64,000 nucleotides of DNA from Blasia pusilla (taxonomy: Eukaryota; Marchantiophyta; Marchantiopsida; Blasiales). The position numbers were made by a program, and so were the translations under genes. Under the pieces are notes generated by a model that was not told where the DNA came from, did no database searches, and was given only the letters and a program-made list of their open reading frames with translations. The DNA lies in NCBI GenBank assembly GCA_050084515.1, contig CM114274.1, positions 34,534,001 through 34,598,000 on the forward strand, given 5' to 3'. Below are positions 11,861-23,618 of this stretch, in pieces; position 1 is the first letter of the stretch, and every line of letters begins with the position of its first letter.

Positions 11861-13435
11861 CCTCGTGCCCTTCTCATCCAATCACTCTTGCCTCGCGAGT
11901 AATCCCTCAATCACTCATCCCAAACATGCGGCACTCGATCTACACTCTCCCTCCCCGAGACGTGTAACGTGCGGGAACACGCGGCGTGGTGCGGCAAATC
12001 GACCAGGCTATCATCTCATCGACAACCTACTCTCAACTCCGGACATCCCACACAGGTCTATGTCCCCTAAACTACATACATAAATGATGCTCTCAGCATC
12101 CACACACCCAAAATCCCCAAATAAACTACCCAAATCCCAAAATCCCTCACACGTGCAGGGTAAAGGACCAGAATGGGTAACCTGAACACATGTCGATGTT
12201 GCTCCTCAGCAACTGCAAATCTCGACCCCAACTCGGTCGTGGAGACAACTCCTCCAATCAGCAAGTCATACTCCTCCCGCATTGACGTTGCTCAAAAATC
12301 CTTGATAGACGGTGAGGTTCCAATGGAACGGTGCGGCGTTGCAGGCGGCACGGAACGGCTACGAACGGCACGGCCCTCGATGATGGGATGCGGCACTCGG
12401 CGGCATACCCTCCTCAATCAACAATAAACCCACACTTTGCTCCACAATACCAGAGCGTCTTTGCAATCGAGACGGTGTGGTGCGGCCACTAGCGGCATGG
12501 CGCGGCAATCGGCGGCGCGTTGCGGCTACGGGCGTCAAGGTACGGTACCCGATCGTCGTTGAGTGGCTACCAATCACAACATAGAAGCATGAAATCAAAA
12601 CTCAAACACTATAACAGGAGGTCATATGCCATCACAAGTTGATGACGGTGGCGGCCAAAACAAAGTACGTGATGGCGACGCAAGTCCGAGAATCAACGAA
12701 CGTTGTGGAAGACCCTCCACTCCATAACAGCGGCAATGGCAACCAAGGGTGGACAACAGACGGTGGACTATTGACGGTGACGGTTGACCGTTGATGGTGA
12801 CGGCCAAATAGTGATGGTTGACCGTCGATGGTGATGGTTGACCATTGACGGTTGATGGTGACTATGACGGCGACGGCCGCCGCCGGTGTGGCGGCTGGTT
12901 TAGGGTTTGCACAATTTAACCCTAAAAATCGCCTAGCAATGGAAAATTTGCAAGATTGACCATAAATTTTTTCTTGCAACTCCAAATTGCGCACTATTTA
13001 TTGCACAGCGTGCACAACTTCACGATCTACGCCAGCATCAAAAATTATTTGAAATCGGACATTCCAGTAAAAACTGACGGGGATTTTTGTAAAGCCCAAC
13101 GTCTCTTTCTTCTACCCAACATTCGGCAGAGCTTCCGCGCTGATTTCTCCCAACGAAAATGTAAAACTTGTGAAAAGAAAAATCAGAAAGCTGTATGGTG
13201 CTCCCGAGAGCATTGGCGTGGGTAATCCGCCCACACACTCAAATTCTACCAACATTTGGGCACCGCTTCCGTGCGCCACTCTCCTGTACGAAAAAACGGT
13301 AAAGGAAAATAGCAAACTGAATGACTTGCTCTCGTGAGCACTCCCATGAGTCATGAAGCATGGAACACGATCCTTAACCTGCAAACACAATGAAACTCTA
13401 GCAAGCTCCCGCATTATAGCTCTCATTCTCTCTTT
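11861..13435 (-). other. untranslated leader of element 2 (second copy)
   Basis: The organisation matches the other leaders: a GC-rich block near 12470-12540, a TTGACGGTGACGG-type minisatellite (about 12760-12870), and the conserved hairpin region at 13197-13213 with a degraded right arm. No protein is called. Confidence 0.65.
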
Positions 13436-13953
13436 GTAAAGTAAGATCTAATCTCTCTCTACACAATCTCACACCATTGCTCTCAAAGGTGTGCACTCTC
13501 TCTCATGTCAAACCAAACCCACTCTACTAATGAGAGGCTTGGGTTACACTCATAAGGCAAGGGACCATAACTCCACTGCGTCATGCCAAGAGGTTCAAAA
13601 AAGAGAGAATGAGCTCTCAAGCTCTCTCTCCATGGGATATATATCCCTCCCCTCTCCCAAGCTCTCTCCATGGTAACCTATTCTCCCAAGTCACCTCCTT
13701 GGCTCTTGACCTGATGTAGGAGGTCAAGGGCCACTTACCAAAAATAGAAATTTGATCATATACTCAAAATGGTACTTACCTAAAATAGTAAGTTCCTCAA
13801 TATGGCTCCAAATGAGCCAAAACGAAGGGAAAACCTGCTCTCTCAGGCTTCCCCAGGGCCTCAGCATGTCATCCTCGACCTCCTAGATCTGTCCTTCACT
13901 ACTCTTGAAGACGCTCTACTAGATCTCACCGATCTATCCTAAAGGAAGGGACA
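13436..13953 (-). repeat. 5' terminal segment B of element 2
   Basis: This B copy starts at TTTGTAAAGTAAGATCT beside the leader and ends at GGGACA (13948-13953). It is followed by the right copy of the target duplication CATA. It carries no segment A, as in the other three leader-adjacent B copies. Confidence 0.88.
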
Positions 13954-15620
13954 CATACGCTACTCCCTCACCCGCTTTGTCAAGAAATGCAACCAACTCT
14001 ATCCACTTCAAGAAGTGCTCGACCATCACCAACACATAACGACTATGGCGCTCTGTCAAAGGTAAAGGTCTTGCAACCCTCCATCTATAACCTAAACCCA
14101 TGTGATACCCACAATTTTGTAATCTTGAAGAATATATCATTTTATTCAACGAAGACTCTTGTATATTATGATTTTGATTATGATTATCTATTATTATGAA
14201 GAAGAATAAGTGAATCACCAAGCTCCGAAGACAAGGCAGAGAGATGAAGATCAAGGATTTGCCTTAGAGGAGAGTCAAAAGCTGTAAAGAAGTATAAAGG
14301 CTCAACGCGAAGCTCAGCGAAGCTTAACAAAGTCTAACGAAGCTCAACGAAGCTCTATATACGAAGTACCTCGCTCTTGAACGAAGAGCGAAGCACGAAG
14401 AGCGAAGCACGAAGAGCGAAGCACGAAGAAGAAAGAAGAACTTCGTTCTCCGGAAATTTAGCGCAGCGAAGCTCAGCATGATTGAGATTCGAAACGACAC
14501 ATAGTTAGAACAATTAGACTAGGAAAGGGCGCGACCCTTTGTATCAAATTGGTAGTTAGGACAGTTTTGTATCGCGGATTCATAGGGATCGTAGGAAAAG
14601 CTAAGAGAACCATAGATCTAGGTAGTTACAGATATTGAAAAGACACACCCTTCATCAAGAACGCTTCGGATCATAGAAACGATCCTACTCTCGAGAATAT
14701 TTAAGAAACAGGACAGAAGCTATTATCAGCATTCGCTCATGAAGTCCTTATGCTGTAGGAATGATCCGAGCAAGAGAGTTGTACCCTCTCAAGCTTGTAG
14801 ATACTTTGAAGTCTTCTAATTCTTGATGGAGTAGTAAAGCATTCATTCATTCATTCTGATGTGCGATGCTTATGTCTGAACATTCTTTTTGGGTCTGCCG
14901 AGTGAAGAGTGAATCAGGCGAACCTTTCTCATCAATGGAATAATCAATATAAAGTTGTATGAAATCTGTTTGACAGAGAGTAACCTGCCCCGACGGATTG
15001 AGTTCCGAAAGTAGGAGAAGCCAGCTTTATTCTTGAGATCTCTGTGAGGTTCCGAGATGATGAGAGAACAAATTGCCTGAGCATACTTGAAATTCCACTC
15101 GAGAGAATTGAAGAAGAAAACATAGGTACTAAGAAGAATCGGAAGCTGATACTGGAATACTGCATTTGAATTACATAACCAATTACACTTTTACAACATA
15201 ATCATCACTTTATACTCTCTTTTCATCCAACAATGATCCTCTTGGGGATCGAACTCTACAATTGAATGTAAATAAGAAACACTTAGACATTACAACCCAT
15301 GATCAAAAGTGGATGCAATTGTGGAGTCGGAGCATTGAATGATGTCCGGACCCGATCACAAACCATGCATTTGGCAACAAACTGTTGAACATCAGTCTGT
15401 ATGCCTCGCCACCAATATTGTATCTAGAGCAAGCTATATGTCCGCTTCACTCCAAAATGACCCAACTACTCGTGGGCATGACGCACCAAACGTGCTCTCT
15501 ATGAAGGATAAGGCACTACACATACTCTACCATCCTCCCAAACTTGCAACACATGTGTCCCCTCCCACCAGAACCGTCTAGCTGGCTGTAGGATCCGATC
15601 CCGCTCTCTAGCACCTATTG
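13954..15620 (-). pseudogene. element 1 integrase, N-terminal part, split by a solo LTR
   Basis: Integrase-core sequence (VLVMVEHFLKWIELVAFLDKA) lies at 13954-14100. It resumes after the solo LTR at 15295, with the zinc-binding region and upstream integrase sequence to about 15620. The break falls in the conserved GLGYRW segment, with ACCCA on both sides of the LTR. Numerous substitutions and stops show it is dead. Confidence 0.8.
14101..15294. mobile_element. solo LTR of an unrelated family with 5-bp target duplication
   Basis: The unit starts TGTGATACCC and ends ACATTACA. It is flanked by ACCCA at 14096-14100 and 15295-15299. TG...CA ends, a length of 1194 bp, a perfect 5-bp duplication and no coding content identify a solo LTR left by recombination. 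It contains a 15-bp tandem repeat (GCGAAGCACGAAGAG, about three copies, 14382-14429) and many AACGAAGCTC-like words. It shows no similarity to the A/B segments of the host element. Confidence 0.85.
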
Positions 15621-16857
15621 TGCTTGCGACGCTGCCAGTACGCAGGTACTCCAAGACTACTACATTGTCGTGAATATCTCAGCCATCTGTTGTCTCCTCA
15701 TCGGCCTCTAGATCTAAGGACTCTCCATCAAACCTCAGCATCAAAGTCTCAGCAATCTGGCTCTCCATAGCCAACAAGCCCAAATAGGCTAACGCGTGTC
15801 ATCCTAGCACCAACTCTTCATCACTCTCTCCATGCCAACAAGCTCTAGTCACATCTCGCAGACTCGGGCATGGGTTACAACTCTAGCCATCTCCATCATG
15901 TTTGAGCGTCCCAGGTCTGTGTACTACTTGGAAGTCATAATCTTTCAACAACAGAGCCCACCTCGCAAGCTTCCCTGTAAGCTTGACTCACATCTGTAGG
16001 GCGTGGAATGCGTGAAATAGCCTCTACCTTTGTCTGTTGCACACCAAGGCCACCTCGGTATCTCGTATGACCCATGTACTTAATCTGGTCATAGAAGAAC
16101 TTGCACTTGCTTGGATGTAGCTTCAGCCCATGTAACTGCAATCATCGAAACACTTCCTCTAGATGTCGCTTATGCTCCTCAACCGTGGCGCTAAAGACTA
16201 CGATGTCATCAATATAACATCTAGCAAAATCCAGACTTGCCAAGATCCTATCCATGATCCTCTGAAACTCAACCGAGGCGTTCTTTATCCCAAATGGTAA
16301 GAACCGCCACTGGTACAAGCAATCCTTCCCGTGATGATCGATGCCCCAAAATGCCGTCTGTTGCCTGTTCTCCAATCTGATAGGCAGTTGATGGTATCCG
16401 GCTCGAAGATCTAACAAACTAAAGACCTTTGCATGCCCAATAGCATCAAAGATCTCCTCAGGAGTGGAGATGGCATACCTATCGGACTTCGTCTGTCGAT
16501 TGATAGTTCGGTAATCTCCACACATCTGCCTATCCGTCCAGTTGCCATGCACATCCTTCTTGGCGGGCATGATAATGGCAGATGCACACTCTCCATGCGA
16601 CATCTTTACTAGTCTTGCTCCAACCAAGTCCTGGATCCTACTCTGAATCAGAGCCCTCTCATGTCACTATTCTTGTAGGATTGTCGAAAGATTGGCGTGC
16701 CTCTCGACAACTCAATACCGATCCTTGAACCCTTCAGCATATCCAAATCATGCATGCTAAATGCAAAACAACTCTTATAACTCCTAAGGAACTGGTGTAT
16801 CCGGCGCCGCTCTCTTCCTGTCAACTTAGGGCCCATATCTAGCTCCCAAGTCTCCAT
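15621..16857 (-). pseudogene. reverse transcriptase with RNase H remnant (element 1)
   Basis: In sense, METWELDMGPKLTGRERR opens the domain at 16857. It is followed by the fingers/palm sequence MPAKKDVHGNWT, the substrate motif FLPFGIKNAS and the catalytic box CYIDDIVVFS at about 16200. The connection GLKLHPSKCKFF lies at about 16120. At about 15990 the sequence jumps from the end of reverse transcriptase to the last part of RNase H, so the RNase H catalytic core is deleted compared with element 3. There are frame changes at 16650 and 16141. Confidence 0.87.
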
Positions 16858-17509
16858 CGTGTCTACGGTAGGACTCTTTGGCGCATGTGTCGATGGTTGC
16901 TATGGTGTAACCCCATCTCGGACAATAGAACTCAATTGCTCCCCTGCAACCAACTGCAAACTCTGATCTCCTCCACGTGCAGTACCCGGAACTACGCTCG
17001 ATGTTATGGCTATCATCTCCTAGCGTACTTGCAAAACATCCCAAGAAGTCCAAGGGTATCTCTCTCAATCGCCCTTGGTGTGTCAATCTCTCCGGGTCTC
17101 GCCCCCAGCCAGTGCCTCAACCGTCTCAGTAGGCATGTGGCTCACCAATGCCACAGCAATGATCTATCGCATCCGCAAACGATGTTGCTTAGCTACTCCT
17201 AAGCTGAAAATCCATGTCAAGCAGTTTAGGTCCATCGCCTGACCCAAGACATGATGTCGTGATGCCTTTGATAGTGACGGTATTGCGGTCACTCTATGGG
17301 GAATCCCATCGCTCGTTCTCGCTCATCGACGTTGGGCTCCACAAACCGTTGTACTTGGTCATCCCAAACCAAGCTAAGTTCGGCCCCCTTGAATGCATAG
17401 GAAGCGGGAAAACTCACCAATGTGGAAAAGTCTTTTGGTGGCATGCCAATCCTATTGACCATAGTCAACGGCGGTCGATCATCATGCCTCACTGCCTGTG
17501 ATCAATGAC
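16858..17509 (-). other. methyltransferase-to-reverse-transcriptase linker (element 1)
   Basis: This part of the polyprotein lies between the methyltransferase and reverse transcriptase domains. It is homologous to 33041-33471 of element 3 but carries no motif I recognise. The frame is broken in several places. Confidence 0.55.
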
Positions 17510-18290
17510 CTCGATCCAAAATAGAATCCACCAACAAATAGGAGGGGCGCTCTACTCTCGCATACGCCCTCCGCAGAATGTCATGTGGCACCAAGTTGGT
17601 CCACCAAAGACGCGGACAATGTGCTCGTGAACCTACACTCGCCACATCTAACAACACTGCTGGGCCAATCCATGCACGCACCTGATGTACACTCTTCACC
17701 ACGCGGGACCTCGAATCGACCAAAATCGGCACATTCTCCAGAATAAATGGTGGAGAACAAGACCAATGCTCTTGTAAATGTTGCAAGATCCTCATCATCT
17801 CCCAAAACAACCTGGATCGAGAGTCAGCTAATCCGCTATCCCGTCCAACACTCAACTGGCCTTAACACGGCCAACCAGAAATGACCAAGTCTATGGTCCC
17901 CACCCGCTCAAGGTCCTGCACCCCCAGCAATGAAATATCCCTCAATAGGGAACTCTGGCACCCCTGGATGGCCGATGCAGACAATCAGTCGGGAAATTGG
18001 AGACACAATTGCCCCACATGGTGAAGTGAAGTGCGCCTCGCAACATCATCAACCTCAACATATAGGTACTGCTACACGCGCACTCTTGTTTGCAAAATAG
18101 CAGCTAAGCCAGTGCTGATCCCCCTAAAGAGATCCAACACACAAATACCCTCTTTTGAGATGCACCACACAATCGGGGTGGTGTCCAAAGGGGTCATAGT
18201 AGCACTCTTGGCTACCTCAAGTCCCTCTGACCCATCACGCTCTGGTGCAAATGCCTCACAGCGGCACCTCTCCTCCATGGAATGATGCTA
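17510..18290 (-). pseudogene. cytosine-5 DNA methyltransferase domain (element 1)
   Basis: In sense, motif I is VLDLFRGISTGLA (about 18140-18105). The SAM-binding Gly after DLF is changed to Arg. Next comes the motif IV region LVISGWPC, whose catalytic Cys codon is followed immediately by a TAA stop (17862-17864). The motif VI region PPFILENV has ENV at 17730-17738. The motif VIII-like VLLDVASVGSRAH is followed by WWTNLVP. Order and spacing fit the DNMT3/DRM group, in which ENV is followed by a MIDA...SAAHRAR...WGN segment. The domain lies between the protease and reverse transcriptase parts of the element. Target-recognition sequence is short or absent. The lost Gly and the stop make this copy inactive. 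Confidence 0.85.
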
Positions 18291-19600
18291 TTACGGGAAG
18301 TTGTGTAAACTTGGCAGTGACTTTTTTCTCCATAGCGATGCAAGGTTCGGCAAAGAACTGCACTCGGGGAAAAATAGCAAGCACATTCGGCAAAAAATGA
18401 CACTCAAGACCATTGTGGCAATGCAGAATGCGATCTTCCACAAGAGCCTACTACCCGTGTTGGATTGGCCATTCGAAGACTCCGCACGTAAGAACTGGCC
18501 TCTATTGGCTCCTATCACTGCATCAAATTTGCATCCTTTGAGAACCCTTCCTCCCCTCCCCACAGTTCCCATCGCAAGTTGGTTCCTGATCTTTCAGCAC
18601 TAGAAAAGCGAGGATACATTCAAGCTTTGAAGTCAAGGAGAGCCTCAGAAATATCCCTCAGTAGGGAACTCTGCATCAGTCACAATCACCTTGGCTCGCA
18701 CCAAGGACTCATCTGTAGGATGTCTCGGGAAAATCCTCACCACGACCTCTTTTCGGGTGATATATTGTGTGGAACTCGCTCCACCCAAGGATGTTTGTAT
18801 CCAAAATGGACAACGCTCCACATTAGCTCTGGTCAAGCCCACTCCTCTGAATGCCTCTTTCCCCAACATCAGGGGTTGTGCTTGTGAATCCAACAAGAGG
18901 CGCTGCGGACTAAAAACTCTACCTCCTCAACCCACCAATTGGAAGATCTCTCCCTTGTTATCCAGCAATACAACACCAAGAGAATCCATGGCATGCTCTA
19001 TCGCGGGTCTAGTGAACATCTCCGCCATCCTAGCAGCCGCAGCCTGCCATGAATCTAAGGTGGACGGCCTGAGCATTGTTTCCAAGGGCAGGTCCATCAT
19101 CTCCTCTCCAATCACCTTTGAATGTGATGCAGGAACTCCATTTCCACGCTCACATAATATAGTGGCCTACCGGAAAACCTCGACAGGCTTACCTCCCAAC
19201 GTCATAACATCATAAGAAGAAAACAGCCGAGCACGGTTCACCATTGTGGCCGCCCTCACCATCGTAATCGACACATGCTCCTCCCGAGCATCAAAAATAG
19301 AAGTTGTCGCACTCGCTTCTCCCATCGCCCTCCGTGCCTGCATACCAACAACATCACCAACTCTCCGGGAACTTTGATCATGACCCAACGATGGGGTCCT
19401 CATCGCCTCGGACAACGTGAAAGACTAAGGAAGCCTGGTTTGTAATCTGCCTTCCCCTAGTTATGGATCCAACTCTATGATTGCTCCACGCGTAGCAACT
19501 ACGGCGGCCTCCATTTGGGTCACTAGGATCCTCCACATCTCTGACTGCTCCATAAGACATCGATGCCACGGATCCAACATCAAGTAACCTCAATGTCATA
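18291..19600 (-). pseudogene. aspartic protease region (element 1)
   Basis: The retropepsin core reads MLDSQAQPLMLGKEAFRG, equivalent to LLDSGAQPLMLGK in element 3. The catalytic D-S-G triad is altered to D-S-Q. Upstream sequence matches the pre-protease linker of element 3 (AMRTPSLGHDQSS, DVVGMQARRAMGEA). Downstream there are remnants of the segment joining protease to methyltransferase, with many stops. Confidence 0.78.
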
Positions 19601-20975
19601 GTGGAAATCTATCGTTGTAGTTGTTGTATCTGAGCAGCCATCCAAGCCTCACGTTGGCGTCTCCCTCAATGCGTCTAGGTGGTGGGACTCTACCTCCTCC
19701 ACGGGCTACTCCACCACCCCCTCGGGCAAATCCGGCTGCTCGTCCTCCTACAGGACCACATGGTGCACGACCTCTAGGCCCACCCGGACCGGCAACTCGC
19801 TCTGGTGCCCTCTCTGTCCCTCGATCCGGACGTAACTCGGGGTGTAAGCTGAAACACGTGGCGCGAGTGTGATCGTACCTCTGACAATAGTCACACTAAT
19901 AACCTCCTGGTGCATCACCATATCCTTCTCCATGCTGAGGCACGCGTCCATGACCCTGACGGGTGCAATCGCACTAGTGAAGGGCTCCACCACATGCCCA
20001 ACAAATAATTGTAGGCGGGTGCAACTGAGTCGCATCTGAAGGCGCAGGTCTCTGTAGCACGGCCTCCGAGTATCCACCCTGAGCTTGTGGTGCCACAAAC
20101 CTATCTCGGAATCCACGTTGCTGTATTGATGGTGCAGGCAATCGTGACTACTCTCGCCCAGACCTCATGGTGGCTACGCTCTCCGCTGCCATATTGCACT
20201 CAATGTTCTTGGCGGTACTTAAAAAATCTCTCAACGTAGGTGAGGTGTTCATAAGAAGCACCCCCTCCCGCACCCGTGTCCGCAAGGTTCGGTCCATCAT
20301 CGCGTACCATGACTGGATAGCCTGGGACTCTGTCATCCCCTGAGTGACGTTAATAAATCGGCGCAAGCGAGTGTAGGCCTCACAAAAACTCTCACCCGGG
20401 CGCCTTTGGAAGTGGTGGATGCTCCGTAACTTCTCCGTCCGTATCCTTGGATGGATAGCTCATCTACAACTGAGCAAATAACTCAAACACGGGATTGAAC
20501 CTAGGACAAATTCGACTGGACGATGCAAGTGCTTTAGTTCAAGTTACCCCTCCTAAAACATCACTAGTAGAATAGGAAGTAGCCTCTCCTGACTCCTCCT
20601 CTTCATTTGGGAATGTCCATGACATATAGTGTGGGTCATAGTAGAGTCGCCATGCCTCAATCTCTTGGGCATATCTGTGGGAGAACTCATGGTGTTCGTC
20701 CATGGGCGCCCCCTCTAAATGCTGGAACATGTCGTTCCATGTTGTAAACGGGTTGAACTCTATGGATTTCCTAGCCCGCTATGAGTCACACCAACTCCTA
20801 AACTCCACAATGAATTCGTGTAACTCTATAGTGCCTAAAGCACCCGAAAACCTACGCGGTCCTCTACCCCGGTCGTCCATCTTGTACACCCAACTGGTAG
20901 GACCACTAATTGTGTGCGGTGATGGACTAACAAACTCATCTTTGATTTTGAGTGGTGATTACTCCCGCGAGTAAT
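19601..20975 (-). pseudogene. gag with CCHC zinc knuckle (element 1)
   Basis: The capsid-like part includes MFQHLEGAPMDEHHEFSHRY and LLMNTSPTLRDFLSTAKNIE. The C-terminal part, at 19854-19895, encodes CDYCQRYDHTRATC, a canonical CX2CX4HX4C knuckle typical of nucleocapsid. A TAG stop (19896-19898) sits directly before the first knuckle Cys, and element 3 has the same stop at the same place. Other frame breaks occur near 20460 and 20560. Confidence 0.8.
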
Positions 20976-23530
20976 CAATCAATCACTCAAACTAAACATG
21001 CGGCACTGAATTTACACTCTCTTACTGAGACGTGTGCTGTGCGGCAGCAAGCGGCGTGGTGCAGCAAATCGGCTCATGTCCTATCATCTCATCGACAGAA
21101 CATACCCTAAACTTTGGACATCCCACACACGTCTATGTCCCCTAAACTCGTACATCAATGATGCCCTCAGCATCCGCACAAAACCGAATCCCAAATATCC
21201 CAAATAACTGCCCAATATCCCGGAATTCCCTAACACGTGCAGGGTAAAAGACCAGAATGGGTAACCTGAACAATGTCGATGTCGCTCCTCAGCATCTACA
21301 AATCTCGACCCCAACGCAATCGTGACGACAAACTCCCCCAACAGCAAGTCGCACTCCTCTGCTACTTACGATGCTTAAATCTCCTCGATGTGTGGTGCGG
21401 GTCCGGCGGTATGGTGCGGCACGGAACGTCTACAAATGGCACGACACTTGGTAATGGAGTGCGGCATGCAGCGGCAAACCCTCCTCAACAGAAAAACACA
21501 ATCTGCTCCCCAATGATCGTGCGGCTCTACTATTGAGACGGCAAGGTGCGGCACGGCTCGGCGCGGCAATCGCGGAGCGTTGCGGCTACAGGCGTCACAA
21601 CACAGTACTCGATAGTCGTCGAGCAGCTGCCAATCTCCACACATAGCAAGGCGGAAAAGAAATGGCGAAAAAGATCACCTATCATCGCTAAGCGGCGAAT
21701 CCTCAATCGGTCGGGATGATCAGCCACACCATATCATCGGCAATGAAAAAATTACAAAATGAGTTGTCCGCAAGGCCCACCGTCCTATATGTGACTGGCA
21801 AGAACGTCATTTCACGGAGGAAATGGCAACTGGACGGAGCCAACAGCTAATGTCGGGTGGCCGTGGCCACAGTAACCGACCGCGCCGGGTAGAACGACCA
21901 GACGCAGTAGTGAGTAGCCTGCGAACGTAGTAGGCAGTTCCACCATAGCAACACACGGCAGCATCCGCGTCGCGTTCACAACAGGGTCGGGAATAGCCGA
22001 GCACGGCGGGTGAACCAGAGACCGCGGCAAGGCCAGAAGAGCGGAGTCAGGCCGGGGTCGTGGAGTCGGAGCGCGTCAGAGTAAGGCGCCGGCGGCATTC
22101 CCGGCGGTCTGCCTGGGCGGCAGTAGGCAGGCCGAGTTTGGCCGTGAAGTGCGGCAGCTGGCTACCTACGGGGCAGTTGCAGCGAGAGAGGCCCGACAGT
22201 GGCTGCGGTTACGTTACGGCCGTAGAAGGGTGTGGCGGCCACAAGGCGCCACACCCTTCTACGGCCGTAACGCAACGACTACGCCGGACGGCAATGGCTC
22301 CTCTGTTGACGAGCGGCGGGAAGCAGCCGGAAGAATGGCGAACTCTGGCGGGAAGGGACCGGCAGGTTGCGGCGGGCTATGGAGGGTCGGCAGAAAGCAG
22401 CGCGAGCGCAGGAAGCGGCCGGAAGACGTGGTCGGCAGCAGTAGGTGTGTCCCGTGGCTGTCACAGTTGTGCTAGCCGGGTCGCCGCCGCGTTCCGCCAA
22501 CGGCGGGACACTCGCGGTAGGCTTGGGCAGCCAGTCGGACCAAACGAGTAAAGTAGGGCGGCTCCCGACACCGCCATGCGGCTACGGTCACAGGGTTCAG
22601 GCGCGAGCAAAACTGTTTTCCCCCCTAAATTTTTGTTTTTAACTTTACTCAACCCCTAAAATGCGGATCGACACTCGAGCAACATAGAGGCTTAGGCGAC
22701 TGAAAGACTATAGCGGCGGCCAGAGCGGGATGGACGGTAACAGATGGGACTGCCTGTAGTCAGCAAGGAACACCGCAGTCTACACAATTTTACTAAATCA
22801 ACCCCTACAATCCCGGATTGTCACTCAAAATGTCCCACTAACTCCATCATTAGTGGGTCAACTCTTCCCAATTTATTTTTAACTCAACTTCTTTCTCCAA
22901 GCAAAATTTTTCTTGTCCTATGCACTAAACATCAAAGATTTTACTTTTCTACCCCAAGTAAGGAGTTACCACCAAGAATTTTTGAAATTGCTTCTCCACA
23001 CAATGGCTATGGTAGCCCACAAAAATTGTCGTAACGTCGTGCTCAGTTGTTGAAATTATGCACCATTTCTTCCACAGCATGCACAACTTCTTGATATACG
23101 ATCTTCTTAAATTTTTTTTTCCATTCAACCTTTCAATAAAAACTGAAGGGGACTGTCGTGCAACGAAACGTCTCTTTCTCCTACGCAAAATTCGGGAGCG
23201 CTTCCGCGCTGATTTCTCCCAACAAAAAATTCAAACATGTACAATCAGAAATCAGAGAGGTACATGGTGCTCCCGAGAGCACCAAGAAAGGGAAATCCAC
23301 CCCCATACTCAATCCTTATAAAAAATTGGGCAGCGCTTCCGCACACCACTCTTCCACACAAAAAATTGGCACCGCAAAGCACAACCAAAGCCACCCTTGC
23401 TCCGGTGAGCACTCCCATGAGCCTCTGAACAAGGAATACGGCCCCCAACTTGCAACAACAGTGAGTGACCAGCGAGCTCCTCCATTGAAACTCTCCCACT
23501 CACTCATTCAATGCTTGGAAAATCAATGAA
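20976..23530 (-). other. leader of element 1 with an element-specific GC-rich block
   Basis: The right part (about 23000-23530) and left part (about 20980-21650) align with the other leaders, including the conserved hairpin GGTGCTC-ccga-GAGCACC at 23266-23283. The middle, about 21690-22900, is not obviously shared with the other copies. It is GC-rich and holds the perfect hairpin at 22212-22272. It may be a further insertion or an older leader variant. Long open frames in it look like a by-product of high GC content. Confidence 0.55.
22212..22272. repeat. perfect 26-bp inverted repeat, 9-nt loop
   Basis: The left arm 22212-22237 and right arm 22247-22272 are exact reverse complements. The loop is GCCACAAGG. 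A weaker match continues a few bases beyond both arms. It lies in the GC-rich block of the element 1 leader. Confidence 0.9.
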
Positions 23531-23567
23531 ATCTCTCTCAACATCTCATACCAAACTCTCCATGGTG

Positions 23568-23618
<51 letters not shown>

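Larger units (their letters stand above)
6976..13953 (-). mobile_element. element 2: nested composite Gypsy element with 4-bp target duplication
   Basis: The insertion is bounded by TGTC at 6976 and GACA at 13953. It is flanked by CATA on both sides (6972-6975 and 13954-13957). Removing it restores a continuous integrase reading that matches element 3 near 30885. On the plus strand the parts are A (6976-7103), B (7104-7621), A (7622-7751), integrase-PHD (to about 9185), leader, B (to 10806), gag fragment, second leader, B (to 13953). Three B segments and two leaders show that it is composite. The likely history is one element inserted in the gag of another, followed by recombination between their 3' ends. 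Confidence 0.85.

Noticed and set aside
14341-14430. Short direct repeats considered as a CRISPR-like array
   Set aside because: The 15-bp units are contiguous with no spacers, lie inside a solo LTR and in a nuclear plant genome.
22060-22551. 163-residue Arg-rich open frame in the element 1 leader
   Set aside because: The high GC content keeps several frames open on both strands. It overlaps a perfect palindrome and shows no domain.
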